The notes beneath the pieces were generated by a model. The model was not told the DNA's origin and did not search any database. It saw only the letters and a list, made by a program, of their open reading frames with translations. Positions 33,803 through 42,943 of a stretch of DNA of 50,360 nt are shown one piece after another. The DNA is from an uncultured bacterium (GTDB lineage Bacteria > Calescibacteriota > Calescibacteriia > Calescibacteriales > Calescibacteriaceae): assembly GCA_938036315.1 (NCBI GenBank), contig CALHPK010000004.1, forward strand, positions 1 to 50,360, written 5' to 3'. How positions within the stretch are numbered: the first letter of the stretch is position 1; each line of letters begins with the position of its first letter. The translations under genes were made by a program, and so were the position numbers.

Positions 33803-34798
33803 TCACAGTTTGGTTTTTATCTTGGCTTTTTTGAGCTTCGCATATCCTGCAAATTCTTCGACACTCTCTTTTGTAGAGTATTTGGATACAAAACCTAAGT
33901 ATTCCTTTGCCTTTTCATTACCCGCTACAAATGTATATCTTATATAGTCAATATGTTGAGGTGGGAAGGGAGCAATTCCAAGCTGTCTGAGAATAAAGCA
34001 TAGTGTATATGCAAAGCTGTAGATCACGGGAAAATTGATCTTTCCCATTAACCGTATTATATATGAAAGAGGTAAAGCTCCTCTGCCAACTATATTGTAT
34101 ATCCCCGAGGGAGCCTCTATTTCATCTGTAACCACTTTCATAAAAGCATCGATCAGATCTTCTTGATGAATGAGCTGGATCATAGGATCAAAGCCAAGTA
34201 TTGTTAAGATCATAGCCCCGGAAAGGTACCAGTGCATAAAACCTCTTGCCCTATCTCCAATTGGAAGGCATTTCCTCAAAATAAAAACTTGAGTACCAGG
34301 GTTCCTTTTTGAGAATTTCTGTGTGAGCTCTTCGGCTTCTAATCTATCTCTCATATATGAGTATCCCATATTTAATCTTATGGGTGATTCTTCGCTTAAG
34401 ATATTTGCATTCATAGGATGAGCCCCGTACACCTCTGTTGTGGACGATAGAATAAATCTCCTCACTTTCTTTCTTGCGCAGGCATTCAGAACATACCAGG
34501 TCCCTATTGTCTGAACTTCGTGAACGTAGGAAGGATTAGGAGGTACGTAGTCTTCAAAAAATTGAAGATGCACAAATGTGTCAACATTTTCTCTCTCTAA
34601 CGCTTCGCATATCATCATATCTGCCTTAGGATCTATAAGATCTATTCTATAGAAGTTAACTCTTTCATTGAGAAATCCTGGTTTGTGTTTATCGATAACT
34701 GTAAGCTTCACATCTGGAATATTCTGTAACCTTATTGCAATATTTGAACCTAAAAAGGTCCTTATTCCAGTTAGGGCTATTGATTTCTGCATGCTCAT
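33803..34798 (-). CDS. NAD-dependent epimerase/dehydratase family protein
   Basis: A 331-residue extended SDR. Cofactor-binding TGIRTFLGSNI near the start, SSTTEVYGAHP with the catalytic Ser/Thr, then SYMRDRLEAEELTQKF. The usual YxxxK is YMRDR here (Y148, R152), so the catalytic Lys is replaced by Arg; in many homologues the segment reads Y.RDK.EAE. Activity may be changed or a different substrate class used. It follows the 3-hydroxyacyl-CoA dehydrogenase gene after 44 nt on the same strand. Confidence 0.82.
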   Translation of the reverse strand: MSMQKSIALTGIRTFLGSNIAIRLQNIPDVKLTVIDKHKPGFLNERVNFYRIDLIDPKADMMICEALERENVDTFVHLQFFEDYVPPNPSYVHEVQTIGTWYVLNACARKKVRRFILSSTTEVYGAHPMNANILSEESPIRLNMGYSYMRDRLEAEELTQKFSKRNPGTQVFILRKCLPIGDRARGFMHWYLSGAMILTILGFDPMIQLIHQEDLIDAFMKVVTDEIEAPSGIYNIVGRGALPLSYIIRLMGKINFPVIYSFAYTLCFILRQLGIAPFPPQHIDYIRYTFVAGNEKAKEYLGFVSKYSTKESVEEFAGYAKLKKAKIKTKL

Positions 34799-34842
34799 AT
34801 ATAAATTAATGTAATCAGAAATGGTGTAGGGATATGGATAAG

Positions 34843-35733
34843 CTATAATTCTACTCCGAAGGGTTTTGGTTTTTGGTAATCATAGAATCCTCTGCCGACT
34901 TTTCTCCCCAAAAAGCCAGCGCTTACTAACTCACGCAGTTTCGCAGGCGCAGAGAATCTGGGATCTCGTGTCCTTTCGAATACATTGTCAGCTATCTGCA
35001 AAACTATATCAAGACCCATAAAGTCAGCAAGTTCGAACGGTCCCATGGGTTGACCTAGACCAAGTTTACAAGCTTTGTCTATATCTTCTGGGGTTGAAAT
35101 TCCTTTTTCATACATTGATACTGCCTCAAGAATAAATGGTATGAGGAGAGCATTTCCTATAAATGCAGGTGTATCCTTAGATACAACAGGGTCTTTATCA
35201 AGTTTCTTGGCAAAATCGATTGCAAATTTTATATATCTTTCATCGGTCTTTAATGATGGGATAATTTCAATGAGTTTCATAACGGGAGGGGGATTAAAAA
35301 AATGGAATCCAAGGAATCTCTCTGGGAATCGCATCTTTGCGGATATTTCTATAACAGGTATTGAAGATGTATTCGTAAAAATAGGGGTATCCTCTTCCAC
35401 AACTTCCTCAACTTTACTTATTACATCTTGCTTTACCGCGATATCTTCGTATACAGCCTCTATAACTATAGAGTTTTCTGGGATGTCTTTGAAATCTGTG
35501 GTTCCCTTGAGCCGAAATAAATTTTCATCAGCTTTTTCCTTTGTTATCTTACCCCTTTTTACAGTTCCTTCATAAAACTTCTTTATGTATTCTAGACCTC
35601 TTTCTAAGGATGGTTTATCTTTTTCAACAACAACAACATTGTATCCTTTGTTAAGAATAACTACCGCTATACCAAATCCCATAACTCCACACCCTATTAT
35701 TGCAGTATTCTGTATTTTCTCAAGTTCCATCAT
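34843..35733 (-). CDS. 3-hydroxyacyl-CoA dehydrogenase (3-hydroxybutyryl-CoA type)
   Basis: A 296-residue NAD-dependent enzyme that oxidises 3-hydroxyacyl-CoA in beta-oxidation or butanoate metabolism. NAD motif IIGCGVMGFGIA, the FTNTSSIPV stretch, catalytic His in FLGFHFFNPPPVMKL and the C-terminal dimerisation part LGLGQPMGPFELADFMGLD. Its length suits the single-domain 3-hydroxybutyryl-CoA dehydrogenase group. Start is the first of two ATGs, with AGGAG immediately upstream; the second is better spaced. Confidence 0.93.
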   Translation of the reverse strand: MMELEKIQNTAIIGCGVMGFGIAVVILNKGYNVVVVEKDKPSLERGLEYIKKFYEGTVKRGKITKEKADENLFRLKGTTDFKDIPENSIVIEAVYEDIAVKQDVISKVEEVVEEDTPIFTNTSSIPVIEISAKMRFPERFLGFHFFNPPPVMKLIEIIPSLKTDERYIKFAIDFAKKLDKDPVVSKDTPAFIGNALLIPFILEAVSMYEKGISTPEDIDKACKLGLGQPMGPFELADFMGLDIVLQIADNVFERTRDPRFSAPAKLRELVSAGFLGRKVGRGFYDYQKPKPFGVEL

Positions 35734-35804
35734 CTCCTATTTTTGATCTCAGATTTTTGATTTAGCTTTATTCAGTTTTTTTTGAATTAATTAGGATTGT
35801 TCAT

Positions 35805-35830
35805 TTCATATCATATCGTATCATATCATA
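35805..35830. repeat. short TCATA-type tandem repeat
   Basis: About five imperfect copies of a 5-bp unit (CATAT/CGTAT) between pheT and the dehydrogenase gene. No coding role seen. Confidence 0.7.
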
Positions 35831-35856
35831 GTATCCATATTGAATAGGTTTTTGGT

Positions 35857-38196
35857 TTACGCTTTTCTTACTTGCAAATTTAATTTTTCAAGCTTTGCTA
35901 TTATTTTATCTGTTATTTCATCTATCTCATCCGAGGTTAGCACTTTGTTCTGCTTTATGATGAGCCTTACCGTCATACTTTTTCTCCCCTGAGTTTTGTC
36001 TTCCCATATGTCGATTAGGAATGCGTCCACAATTTCTGGTTCAAGAAAATTTGGCTTTATATCATTTTGCCAGCTTACTCCTTCTCTTAGGAAAAATGAA
36101 ATATCTCTTTCTACAAAGGGAAGCTCTGAGATGAACTTCATTTGGGGGATATCAAAAAATATATTTTTTTCTATTGAGTCAATGTCTATTTCTGCAATGT
36201 ATATCTCTGTTTTGAATTTTCTATCTAATATGTAGCCTAAAGTTCCGCATTCTGTCTCCCTCTTGAGAATTGAAAAGGAGTAGTTCATCCAGCTTTTTTT
36301 AGGTTGAAACCGGGCTTCTGGGATAAGATATTCGACTATGGCCTTTATGCTGAATATGTCTGAGTTCTTTTTTGGGAGGTTCCATACAGGTGGGTACACG
36401 CTACCGCATATACCGAGGGCTATAACATCTTTTTCTGCCGATGAAAAATTTTTTGCTATCTCAAAGACTCTTATATCTTTCCAGCCCTTCTTAAGAGCGG
36501 ATTCTATTACCGTATAGATGTTCATAGCAAGATCTTCGCATAAATATGCAAAATCAGAGATTATTGGATTCTTTATCTTGATCTTGCCATGACTTGAAAA
36601 TGGATATGTCTTCACTTCATTGAACCCAAGAGAGCTTATAAAATCTCTTACTCTTTCTATTAGGTTTCTTCTTTGTACCTCATCTGTGGATTCATAGTAA
36701 ACTGCTGGGATCTTTGGAATGGTGCAAGTTATCTTATCATAGCCAGATATTCTTATAACTTCCTCCGCTATATCTTCTTTTATCTGTATATCTCCTCTCC
36801 ACAGTGGCGGTACGCATACTATCTTCTCTTTGTTTTTGATAACCTTTATCTTCAATTTTGCAAGGTTTTCTTCAACTTCTTTCTCGCTATAGTGTATCCC
36901 AGCTATGTCGCTCACGAAATCTTTATGTATAGAGACCTCAGGATTTTGTAAAGATTTATGGGGATACTTCAGAACTTTAGTTCCCTTGAATGTGAAACCT
37001 TCAGCTTTTAGGATTTCTATGATTTTGGGGATGACCAGAAACACGAAGGCTGGGTTTACTCTTCGTGCAAATCTGTATGAGGATTCTGTTTCTATGCCGA
37101 GTTTCTTTGCGGTTTTCCTTACGGTGGATGGCACAAAGAAAGCGCTCTCGAGCAGAATTTCAGTTGTATGAATGTCCACTCCCGTTTTTTCTCCTCCTAT
37201 TACTCCTGCTATTGCTATTGAGCCGGCTGTGTCAGCTATAACAAGATCATCTTGATCAAGCTCTCTTTCTTTGCCGTCAAGACAAAGGATTTTTTCTCCT
37301 TTTTCTGCATCCTTTATATATATTTTCCGACCTTTGATCTTTTTCAGATCAAATGCATGTGTAGGTTGTCCGAATTCAAAAAGGCAGTAGTTTGTCGCAT
37401 CAACAATAGGGTTTATAGGTCTTGCTCCGCACAGGTAAAGACGAGAGATAATGAGAGGATGAGATATTGTCTTTTCAATCTTACCAGAAAATATGCTTCC
37501 TATATACAGAGGATTTTTCTCTTTATTCAGAATTTCTATTTCGATTTCTTCTGAGGTATTACATAAATTGAGAAAGTATTCTTCTACTTTATCTAATGAG
37601 TAGAATAGATTGAGTAGATATGGTGCAGAAAGTTCTCTACCGAATATTGCTGAGATTTCGATAGCAACGCCGAATATAGATAATAAATCTCCTCGCTGAG
37701 GTGTGGGAGAAATATCGAGGACTAACTCTGGCAATCCCAATACTTCATTGGCTCTTCTTCCGACTTCAGTATCGGGGGGGACTTCCAGAAGTTTGGTCTC
37801 CTCCCCATATGAGAACCCAATTTCGCGGGGTGAAAGTAGCATTCCATAGGAACTGACATCTTGGATTTTTTTTGTAGAAATTTCGATAATACCTCCATCT
37901 TTTTTTATTTTCCCGCCAGGTGGACACCATAGGAACTTTCCTTTTTTGACATTCTCAGCTCCTGATACAACTTCATATTTGCTTTGTCCATCAAAAATTA
38001 CGCAGATAGGTAATCTTATCCCTTCTTTTCTTTTTACTTCAATCACTTCAACAATCTTGTAATCTGATGAGAATTCTCCTTCTATCTCTATTTTTTCGAC
38101 CTCAATGCCAGCTAAAAGCAATCTTTGTGATAATTCATCTGGTTGAATTCCAGATATATCTACAAATTCCCCTAACCACTTCAGTGGAACTCTCAT
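35857..38196 (-). CDS. pheT: phenylalanine-tRNA ligase beta subunit PheT
   Basis: A 779-residue subunit that charges tRNA-Phe together with PheS. In order: N-terminal tRNA-binding OB domain (about 40-150), B3/B4 editing region (ARPINPIVDATNYCLFEFGQP), B5 domain (KIKVI, LWRGDIQIKEDIAEEVIRI), core synthetase-like domain (RDFISSLGFNEVKTYPF) and C-terminal anticodon-binding domain (ELPFVERDISFFLREGVS). Family length is about 790-800. pheS is not adjacent, unlike the common pheST operon, and is not in the window. Confidence 0.96.
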   Translation of the reverse strand: MRVPLKWLGEFVDISGIQPDELSQRLLLAGIEVEKIEIEGEFSSDYKIVEVIEVKRKEGIRLPICVIFDGQSKYEVVSGAENVKKGKFLWCPPGGKIKKDGGIIEISTKKIQDVSSYGMLLSPREIGFSYGEETKLLEVPPDTEVGRRANEVLGLPELVLDISPTPQRGDLLSIFGVAIEISAIFGRELSAPYLLNLFYSLDKVEEYFLNLCNTSEEIEIEILNKEKNPLYIGSIFSGKIEKTISHPLIISRLYLCGARPINPIVDATNYCLFEFGQPTHAFDLKKIKGRKIYIKDAEKGEKILCLDGKERELDQDDLVIADTAGSIAIAGVIGGEKTGVDIHTTEILLESAFFVPSTVRKTAKKLGIETESSYRFARRVNPAFVFLVIPKIIEILKAEGFTFKGTKVLKYPHKSLQNPEVSIHKDFVSDIAGIHYSEKEVEENLAKLKIKVIKNKEKIVCVPPLWRGDIQIKEDIAEEVIRISGYDKITCTIPKIPAVYYESTDEVQRRNLIERVRDFISSLGFNEVKTYPFSSHGKIKIKNPIISDFAYLCEDLAMNIYTVIESALKKGWKDIRVFEIAKNFSSAEKDVIALGICGSVYPPVWNLPKKNSDIFSIKAIVEYLIPEARFQPKKSWMNYSFSILKRETECGTLGYILDRKFKTEIYIAEIDIDSIEKNIFFDIPQMKFISELPFVERDISFFLREGVSWQNDIKPNFLEPEIVDAFLIDIWEDKTQGRKSMTVRLIIKQNKVLTSDEIDEITDKIIAKLEKLNLQVRKA

Positions 38197-38342
38197 TGCA
38201 TTCTACCTTTTAATTTTGTTCACTGAATATTCATTTTTGCAGAAATCTTTAACTTCTAAAAGAGCTAGATAATCCATCAGATTCTATATCTTCGATAATT
38301 TGTGAATATATATCTTTGTTAATATAAGCTTAATTACTAGGT

Positions 38343-38996
38343 ATGAAGGATTTACTTGATTCAAATCTATCGCATAAGGAATCGAAACCTGTTCCATTAA
38401 CTTGTTCCTATATCCTACTTCCAGTTTACGATTTTATTTGTTCCTTTTTCGGCTTTGGAAAGCGGTTTAGAAAAAAAGTGCTAGATGCTGTTCAAATAAA
38501 GAATGAAGATATCATCCTTGATGTAGGGTGTGGTACTGGACTTTTTCTTTCGGTGCTCAAGCAGGAGTATCCAGATGTTTGTGCGATTGGTATTGATATT
38601 GATGACAAGATGCTGCAAATCGCAAGGAGAAGACTACATAGATATCCTAAATTATTTCTCAGCATAGCCTCCGGGGAGTCTCTACCAATCAAAGAAAATT
38701 CAGTGGATTATGTTTTCAGTACCCTTGTAATTCACCATATACCGGATGACGTTAAGCGAAAAGTAATTTATGAGATGTATTGTGTATTAAAGCAAGGAGG
38801 TAAACTTGTACTTGTTGATTTCGGAAAAACAAGTAATGTATGGCACAGAGTTCTTTTGTATCCTATTAGGAAATTCGAATATCTTGAAGGGAATCTTAAT
38901 GGCTTGGTTGTAAATTATGTTGAAGAAGTGGGATTTAAAAATATCAGGATATCTCGTGAAAAATTTCTTATCGATGTCATTGTCGCTGAGAAGTAG
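38343..38996 (+). CDS. class I SAM-dependent methyltransferase (UbiE-like)
   Basis: A 217-residue methyltransferase. Motif I ILDVGCGTGLFLSVLK, the acidic end of beta-2 (GIDIDDKML), post-I region SIASGESLPIKENSVDYVF and motif III LKQGGKLVLVDFG. It resembles UbiE/MenG-type enzymes but lacks decisive substrate motifs; a quinone or small-molecule substrate is only a guess. It is transcribed alone. Confidence 0.8.
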   Translation: MKDLLDSNLSHKESKPVPLTCSYILLPVYDFICSFFGFGKRFRKKVLDAVQIKNEDIILDVGCGTGLFLSVLKQEYPDVCAIGIDIDDKMLQIARRRLHRYPKLFLSIASGESLPIKENSVDYVFSTLVIHHIPDDVKRKVIYEMYCVLKQGGKLVLVDFGKTSNVWHRVLLYPIRKFEYLEGNLNGLVVNYVEEVGFKNIRISREKFLIDVIVAEK

Positions 38997-39298
38997 ATGG
39001 TTGACTATGAGATTTGATTTGTTTGCAAGCTGAATCTCTATCGGGCTCTTAGTTTTTTCTACCTTTATCACCTTTATTGCACTCACCAAAAAATCAAGCA
39101 CATCCACCACTACATCCACAACCTTCAATATCTTTCCTACTATACCCATACGAAATAATTTAAACAACTCACAATGCAAAAATAAAAAAACTCCCCCCTG
39201 AAAAAGGGGGAGCAAGAAGGAAGTAAAGAAACTATGAACAACATAACAGAACACAACCTGAGACCTCGGCACCGATACCTATCTTCCCTCCAGCTACC
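38997..39298. other. spacer with minus-strand terminator
   Basis: About 300 bases with no protein I trust. A minus-strand frame starting at 39149 (MGIVGKILKVVDVVVDVLDF) runs antisense into the methyltransferase gene, so I do not annotate it. The notable element is the hairpin terminator at 39176-39212. Confidence 0.5.
39176..39212 (-). terminator. Rho-independent terminator for the small minus-strand cluster
   Basis: On the minus strand, CTCCCCC and GGGGGAG (39191-39197 and 39206-39212) form a 7-bp stem with an 8-nt loop, followed by TTTTTTTATTTTT. The plus direction has no T run, so it serves minus-strand transcription from upstream at 39300-39900. Confidence 0.82.
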
Positions 39299-39502
39299 TC
39301 ATTTTTCCAAAAGCTCATCTTCCAACTCCTGCTTAAATAGAAGAAATTCCCTCAAAACAATCAAAAAATCCTTATCCTTCCGAGATGCAACCAAAATTTG
39401 TTGCACCTTCTCATCCAAAACCCCAAGCTCCAAAAACTCCCTCAAAACCCTACGCCTCCTCTCCCTCTCAATATCTTTTTTTTCACTATACATTATCATC
39501 AC
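39299..39502 (-). CDS. small hypothetical protein, charged
   Basis: Up to 67 residues: MYSEKKDIERERRRRVLREF then LELGVLDEKVQQILVASRKD. Highly charged and helical; I recognise no family. A GTG at 39500-39502 and an ATG a few codons inside are possible starts. The next upstream small frame (39499-39570) ends in ATGTGATGATAATG overlapping this start, which suggests coupling. It ends about 90 nt before a good terminator on the same strand. Whether it is a functional gene or debris of a larger one is open. Confidence 0.45.
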   Translation of the reverse strand: MMIMYSEKKDIERERRRRVLREFLELGVLDEKVQQILVASRKDKDFLIVLREFLLFKQELEDELLEK

Positions 39503-39570
39503 ATCAACTTATCCTCCGCCTCTTCTACTTCCCACATCTGCTCATCACTCTTATCTACTATATTAAGCAT
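39499..39570 (-). CDS. very small open frame
   Basis: 23 codons (MLNIVDKSDEQMWEVEEAED plus KLM) starting at ATG 39568-39570 behind AGGA. It overlaps the next downstream start. It could be the frame-shifted N-terminal portion of the charged protein that follows. Too short to be sure. Confidence 0.25.
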   Translation of the reverse strand: MLNIVDKSDEQMWEVEEAEDKLM

Positions 39571-39583
39571 CCTTGCAAAAATT

Positions 39584-39901
39584 TCAAAAAATAGGAGGAA
39601 TTTTCTCAATCTTGACCTTCTTGAAAAAACTCATCTTTTTGAACAAATCTGCTCTTGCCTGTTCAAACTCCCTCCGAGAAATAATCTCATCCTTGAAAGA
39701 TTTCAGAAAAATATTCTCAGAAGTAATAAATGCTAACCTCATCCCCACACCACCCCTTGTATAATACTTGTCCGCAAGCACAATCTTTACCTCCTTTTCA
39801 TAATCCATCACCTTCAAAGATGAAATTGGAACCTGACTTATCCCCGCCTGCTTCATAATATAAGCAGAATCCTGCAACGCCTTTTTCAAAACCAAAATCA
39901 C
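39584..39901 (-). CDS. small hypothetical protein
   Basis: 105 residues: VILVLKKALQDSAYIMKQAG and a central VKIVLADKYYTRGGVGMRLA, then FLKSFKDEIISRREFEQARA. The frame is open upstream to a stop near 39945 but no ATG is there; the start GTG near 39899 is only a guess. No family recognised. It belongs to the same minus-strand run of small frames that ends at the 39176 terminator. Confidence 0.4.
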   Translation of the reverse strand: MILVLKKALQDSAYIMKQAGISQVPISSLKVMDYEKEVKIVLADKYYTRGGVGMRLAFITSENIFLKSFKDEIISRREFEQARADLFKKMSFFKKVKIEKIPPIF

Positions 39902-40039
39902 ATCCTGAACTTCCCCTTCTTCCCCCTCACTATACCTAAAATCTCAAATTTCCTTGCCAAGAGCATTTTAAAGATATTTTCATTTTAGTAAAGAAGGGAA
40001 AAGAAAGAGGGAATATTATAAACTTTGCATAGGAAAAAT

Positions 40040-40045
40040 TATAAC
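40040..40045 (+). promoter_or_regulatory. -10-like hexamer close to yicC start
   Basis: TATAAC, 8 nt before the ATG at 40054, with no Shine-Dalgarno between. Confidence 0.35.
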
Positions 40046-40053
40046 AAATATTT

Positions 40054-40797
40054 ATGGTTAGCATGACAGGGTATGGAATTGATTATGGGAGCTATGGTGG
40101 GAGGAGAATAGTCTGTTGGATAAAATCACTGAACCATAGATTATTGGAGATATTTTTTGACATTCCTCCCGAGATTGTCCAACTTGAGCCGATTATGAGA
40201 GGGGAGATCAGAAGAAGAGTTAAAAGAGGTAGGATCGAAGTTTCCATAAAGATTGAAGGGAGGAAGTTCTGGAGTTCTTTGTTTCCTAAGCACTACGATA
40301 GGCATGTGCTCAATGTTTTTCATTCGGCCTTACGAAAATTCGATGAATCCAGACAAGCCGAGGGAGAAGCGATTAGGGAAGAGATTTCTCAGAGGATAAG
40401 CAGAATAAAGGAGATACTTGCAGAGATACAGAATTTTCATCAAGACTTCCCTGTTAAGGTTAGGGAGATTTTGAAAGGTAGAATTATAGAGATTGCTTCT
40501 GAAATGGGTTTGGGAAGTGTTCCTGAAGATTTGATAGACAAAGCCGGAGTAGTTCATATAATTAGGAAATCGGATATATCTGAAGAGATTTCCAGAGTTA
40601 TGATTCACATTTCGAACTTTGAGTATGAGATTGAAAGAGAAGGAGATGGGAAGAAACTTCTTTTTATACTACAGGAGATTTTTAGGGAGTTCAACACTAT
40701 GGGATCAAAAACGCTTGACATAAGGGTATCTGCGAAGGTTATTGAAGCAAAGCTTGAGATAGAGAGAATAAAAGAACAGCTCAACAATGTTGAATAG
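40054..40797 (+). CDS. YicC family endoribonuclease
   Basis: A 247-residue protein of the YicC/YloC family (endoribonucleases in some bacteria). Start MVSMTGYGIDYGSY and WIKSLNHRLLEIFF match the N-terminal domain; EREGDGKKLLFILQEIFREF and NTMGSKTLDIRVSAKVIE match the C-terminal domain (usual QEI.RE.NT.GSK). Typical members are near 290 residues; the middle is about 40 residues shorter here. The two conserved ends are intact, so function may be kept. Confidence 0.87.
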   Translation: MVSMTGYGIDYGSYGGRRIVCWIKSLNHRLLEIFFDIPPEIVQLEPIMRGEIRRRVKRGRIEVSIKIEGRKFWSSLFPKHYDRHVLNVFHSALRKFDESRQAEGEAIREEISQRISRIKEILAEIQNFHQDFPVKVREILKGRIIEIASEMGLGSVPEDLIDKAGVVHIIRKSDISEEISRVMIHISNFEYEIEREGDGKKLLFILQEIFREFNTMGSKTLDIRVSAKVIEAKLEIERIKEQLNNVE

Positions 40798-41005
40798 TTT
40801 TGTTTCTCGCATTGGTGCTTTTAGCTTGCAGGTTATAGATAATTTACAATAAGGAATCTACAGATTTAATTTTAATTTCCATATAAATAGATGGAAGGCA
40901 ATTTGTTTATAAATTATTATTAATAAATTAAAATGTTTTTATCAAGAATAGCTTTTTGGGGCATTAAACTGATAATCTTTATTTAGCGATTTTATTTTAT
41001 ATGCT

Positions 41006-42925
41006 ATGATATATAGTGACAAAGTTTATGATGTTATAGTTGTTGGTGGTGGTCATGCAGGATGCGAAGCAGCGCTTGCTGCTGCAAGAATGGGATGTAA
41101 AACTCTCCTTATAACCTCGGATATCGAGAAGATAGCTCAGATGTCGTGTAATCCGTCTGTCGGTGGGGTAGGTAAGGGGCATCTTGTCAAAGAAATAGAT
41201 GCTCTGGGGGGACAAATAGCAAAGAATACAGATAAAGCAGGAATACATTTCAAAAGACTTAATACGTCAAAGGGAAAGGCAGTGCAAGGAACACGAGTTC
41301 AGTGCGATAGAAATCTATACAGGATCGAAATGCAAAGGACTCTGTGGGCAACTCCAAATCTTGATATCAGAATGGGAAATGTAACCGATCTACTTATCGA
41401 TGAAAAAAACGGGAAAAAAGTCGTATATGGTGTTACTCTTGATATAGGAATCGCTTACCTCTCAAAGACCGTGGTTCTCTCAACCGGAACATTTCTTAAT
41501 GGTAAAATTTTCATCGGTCATGATACGATGGAAGGTGGAAGGTTAGGTGAAAGATCTTCAACTGGAATTTCCCAAACTCTGCAGAGATTAGGATTTAGAC
41601 TTGGTAGGTTAAAGACCGGTACTCCACCGCGCCTTGATGCCCGAACTATTGATTTTTCTTCTCTTAAAGTAGAAGAATCTGATTTTCCTCCTTGTCCTTT
41701 TTCATTTTCAACCAAGAGAATAGTCCAGAAGCTTGTACCCATATATATTACTTACACTACACCGCAAACACATAAGATTATTCTTGAAAATCTAACGCGC
41801 TCAGCAATGTATGGAGGTCTCATCAGAGGGAGAGGGGTTAGATACTGTCCATCGATCGAAGATAAAGTGGTAAAATTTTCAATGCGTGATAGCCATATTG
41901 TTTTTCTTGAGCCAGATGGATACGATACTAAGGAGGTTTATCCTGCTGGGATATCAACAAGCCTCCCATATGAAGTTCAGCTCAAATTTCTGAGGACCAT
42001 TCCAGGCCTTGAGAAGGTTGAGATCATAAGACCCGCTTATGCTGTGGAATATGACTTTTCGGATCCGACACAGCTAGAACATACCCTTGAGACGAAGATT
42101 GTAGAAAGATTGTTTTTCGCTGGCCAGATCAATGGAACAACCGGTTACGAGGAAGCCGCTGCTCAGGGATTTATTGCTGGTGTGAACGCAGCCCTAAAAT
42201 CAATGGGAGAAGAGCCAATTGTTCTGCCTCGAGAGCTAAGCTACATTGGAATTTTGATAGACGATTTGGTCACAAAAGGTACAGATGAGCCATACAGAAT
42301 GTTCACGTCTCGGTCTGAATTTAGGTTGCTCCTGAGAGAAGATAATGCTGATCTGAGGCTCAGGGAAATCGGGCGCAAACTTAAACTGGTCTCAGATGAA
42401 GAATGGAAAGAATTTATAGAGAAAAAGCAAAAAATCGAAGAACTTATGGTGCTCCTTGAGTCCAAAAAAATAACCCCAAAAAAGGAGATAAACGAAAAAC
42501 TGCAGAGACTTGGAACAGAACAAATAAGTAAACCAATATCTTTGAAGGATCTTCTGAAAAGACCAGAAATGGATTTGAATAAAATAAAAGTTTTTGCTCC
42601 TGAAGTAGATGAGTTCCCAGATGCTGTAAAAGAGGAGGTCGAAATCTCTATAAAGTATGAAGGATACATAAAGCAAGAGCAAGAAAGAGCAAGATACCTT
42701 AAAAATCTTGAGAAATGGAAAATACCAGATGATATAAACTATGACTTGATTCCTACCTTGTCAAATGAAGTAAGAGAAAAATTGAAAAAATATTCACCTA
42801 AGAACCTTCGGGAGGCTTATCACATCCCAGGTATAACACCAGCAGCTATACTAAACCTGCAGATATATATAAAACATCTGAGAGAAGGAAAGCATAAGGA
42901 AAGATTCAGTACGCAAATTAGTTAA
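41006..42925 (+). CDS. mnmG: tRNA uridine-5-carboxymethylaminomethyl modification enzyme MnmG
   Basis: A 639-residue FAD enzyme that, with MnmE, modifies U34 of certain tRNAs. FAD motif [63 protein letters not shown] and the C-terminal helical part ([19 protein letters not shown]) are all typical. Length suits the family. mnmE is not in the window. It converges with the receiver-domain gene 18 nt away. Confidence 0.97.
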   Translation: MIYSDKVYDVIVVGGGHAGCEAALAAARMGCKTLLITSDIEKIAQMSCNPSVGGVGKGHLVKEIDALGGQIAKNTDKAGIHFKRLNTSKGKAVQGTRVQCDRNLYRIEMQRTLWATPNLDIRMGNVTDLLIDEKNGKKVVYGVTLDIGIAYLSKTVVLSTGTFLNGKIFIGHDTMEGGRLGERSSTGISQTLQRLGFRLGRLKTGTPPRLDARTIDFSSLKVEESDFPPCPFSFSTKRIVQKLVPIYITYTTPQTHKIILENLTRSAMYGGLIRGRGVRYCPSIEDKVVKFSMRDSHIVFLEPDGYDTKEVYPAGISTSLPYEVQLKFLRTIPGLEKVEIIRPAYAVEYDFSDPTQLEHTLETKIVERLFFAGQINGTTGYEEAAAQGFIAGVNAALKSMGEEPIVLPRELSYIGILIDDLVTKGTDEPYRMFTSRSEFRLLLREDNADLRLREIGRKLKLVSDEEWKEFIEKKQKIEELMVLLESKKITPKKEINEKLQRLGTEQISKPISLKDLLKRPEMDLNKIKVFAPEVDEFPDAVKEEVEISIKYEGYIKQEQERARYLKNLEKWKIPDDINYDLIPTLSNEVREKLKKYSPKNLREAYHIPGITPAAILNLQIYIKHLREGKHKERFSTQIS

Positions 42926-42943
42926 GGTAACAGATAACCATCA

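Noticed and set aside
38787-39272. 161-codon minus-strand frame near the UbiE-like gene
   Set aside because: Most of it is antisense to the methyltransferase and it runs through the terminator hairpin; only its low-complexity part is in the spacer.
39234-39566. 110-codon plus-strand frame in the spacer
   Set aside because: Pro/Ser/Leu-rich low-complexity product opposite the small minus-strand frames; the terminator supports minus-strand transcription.
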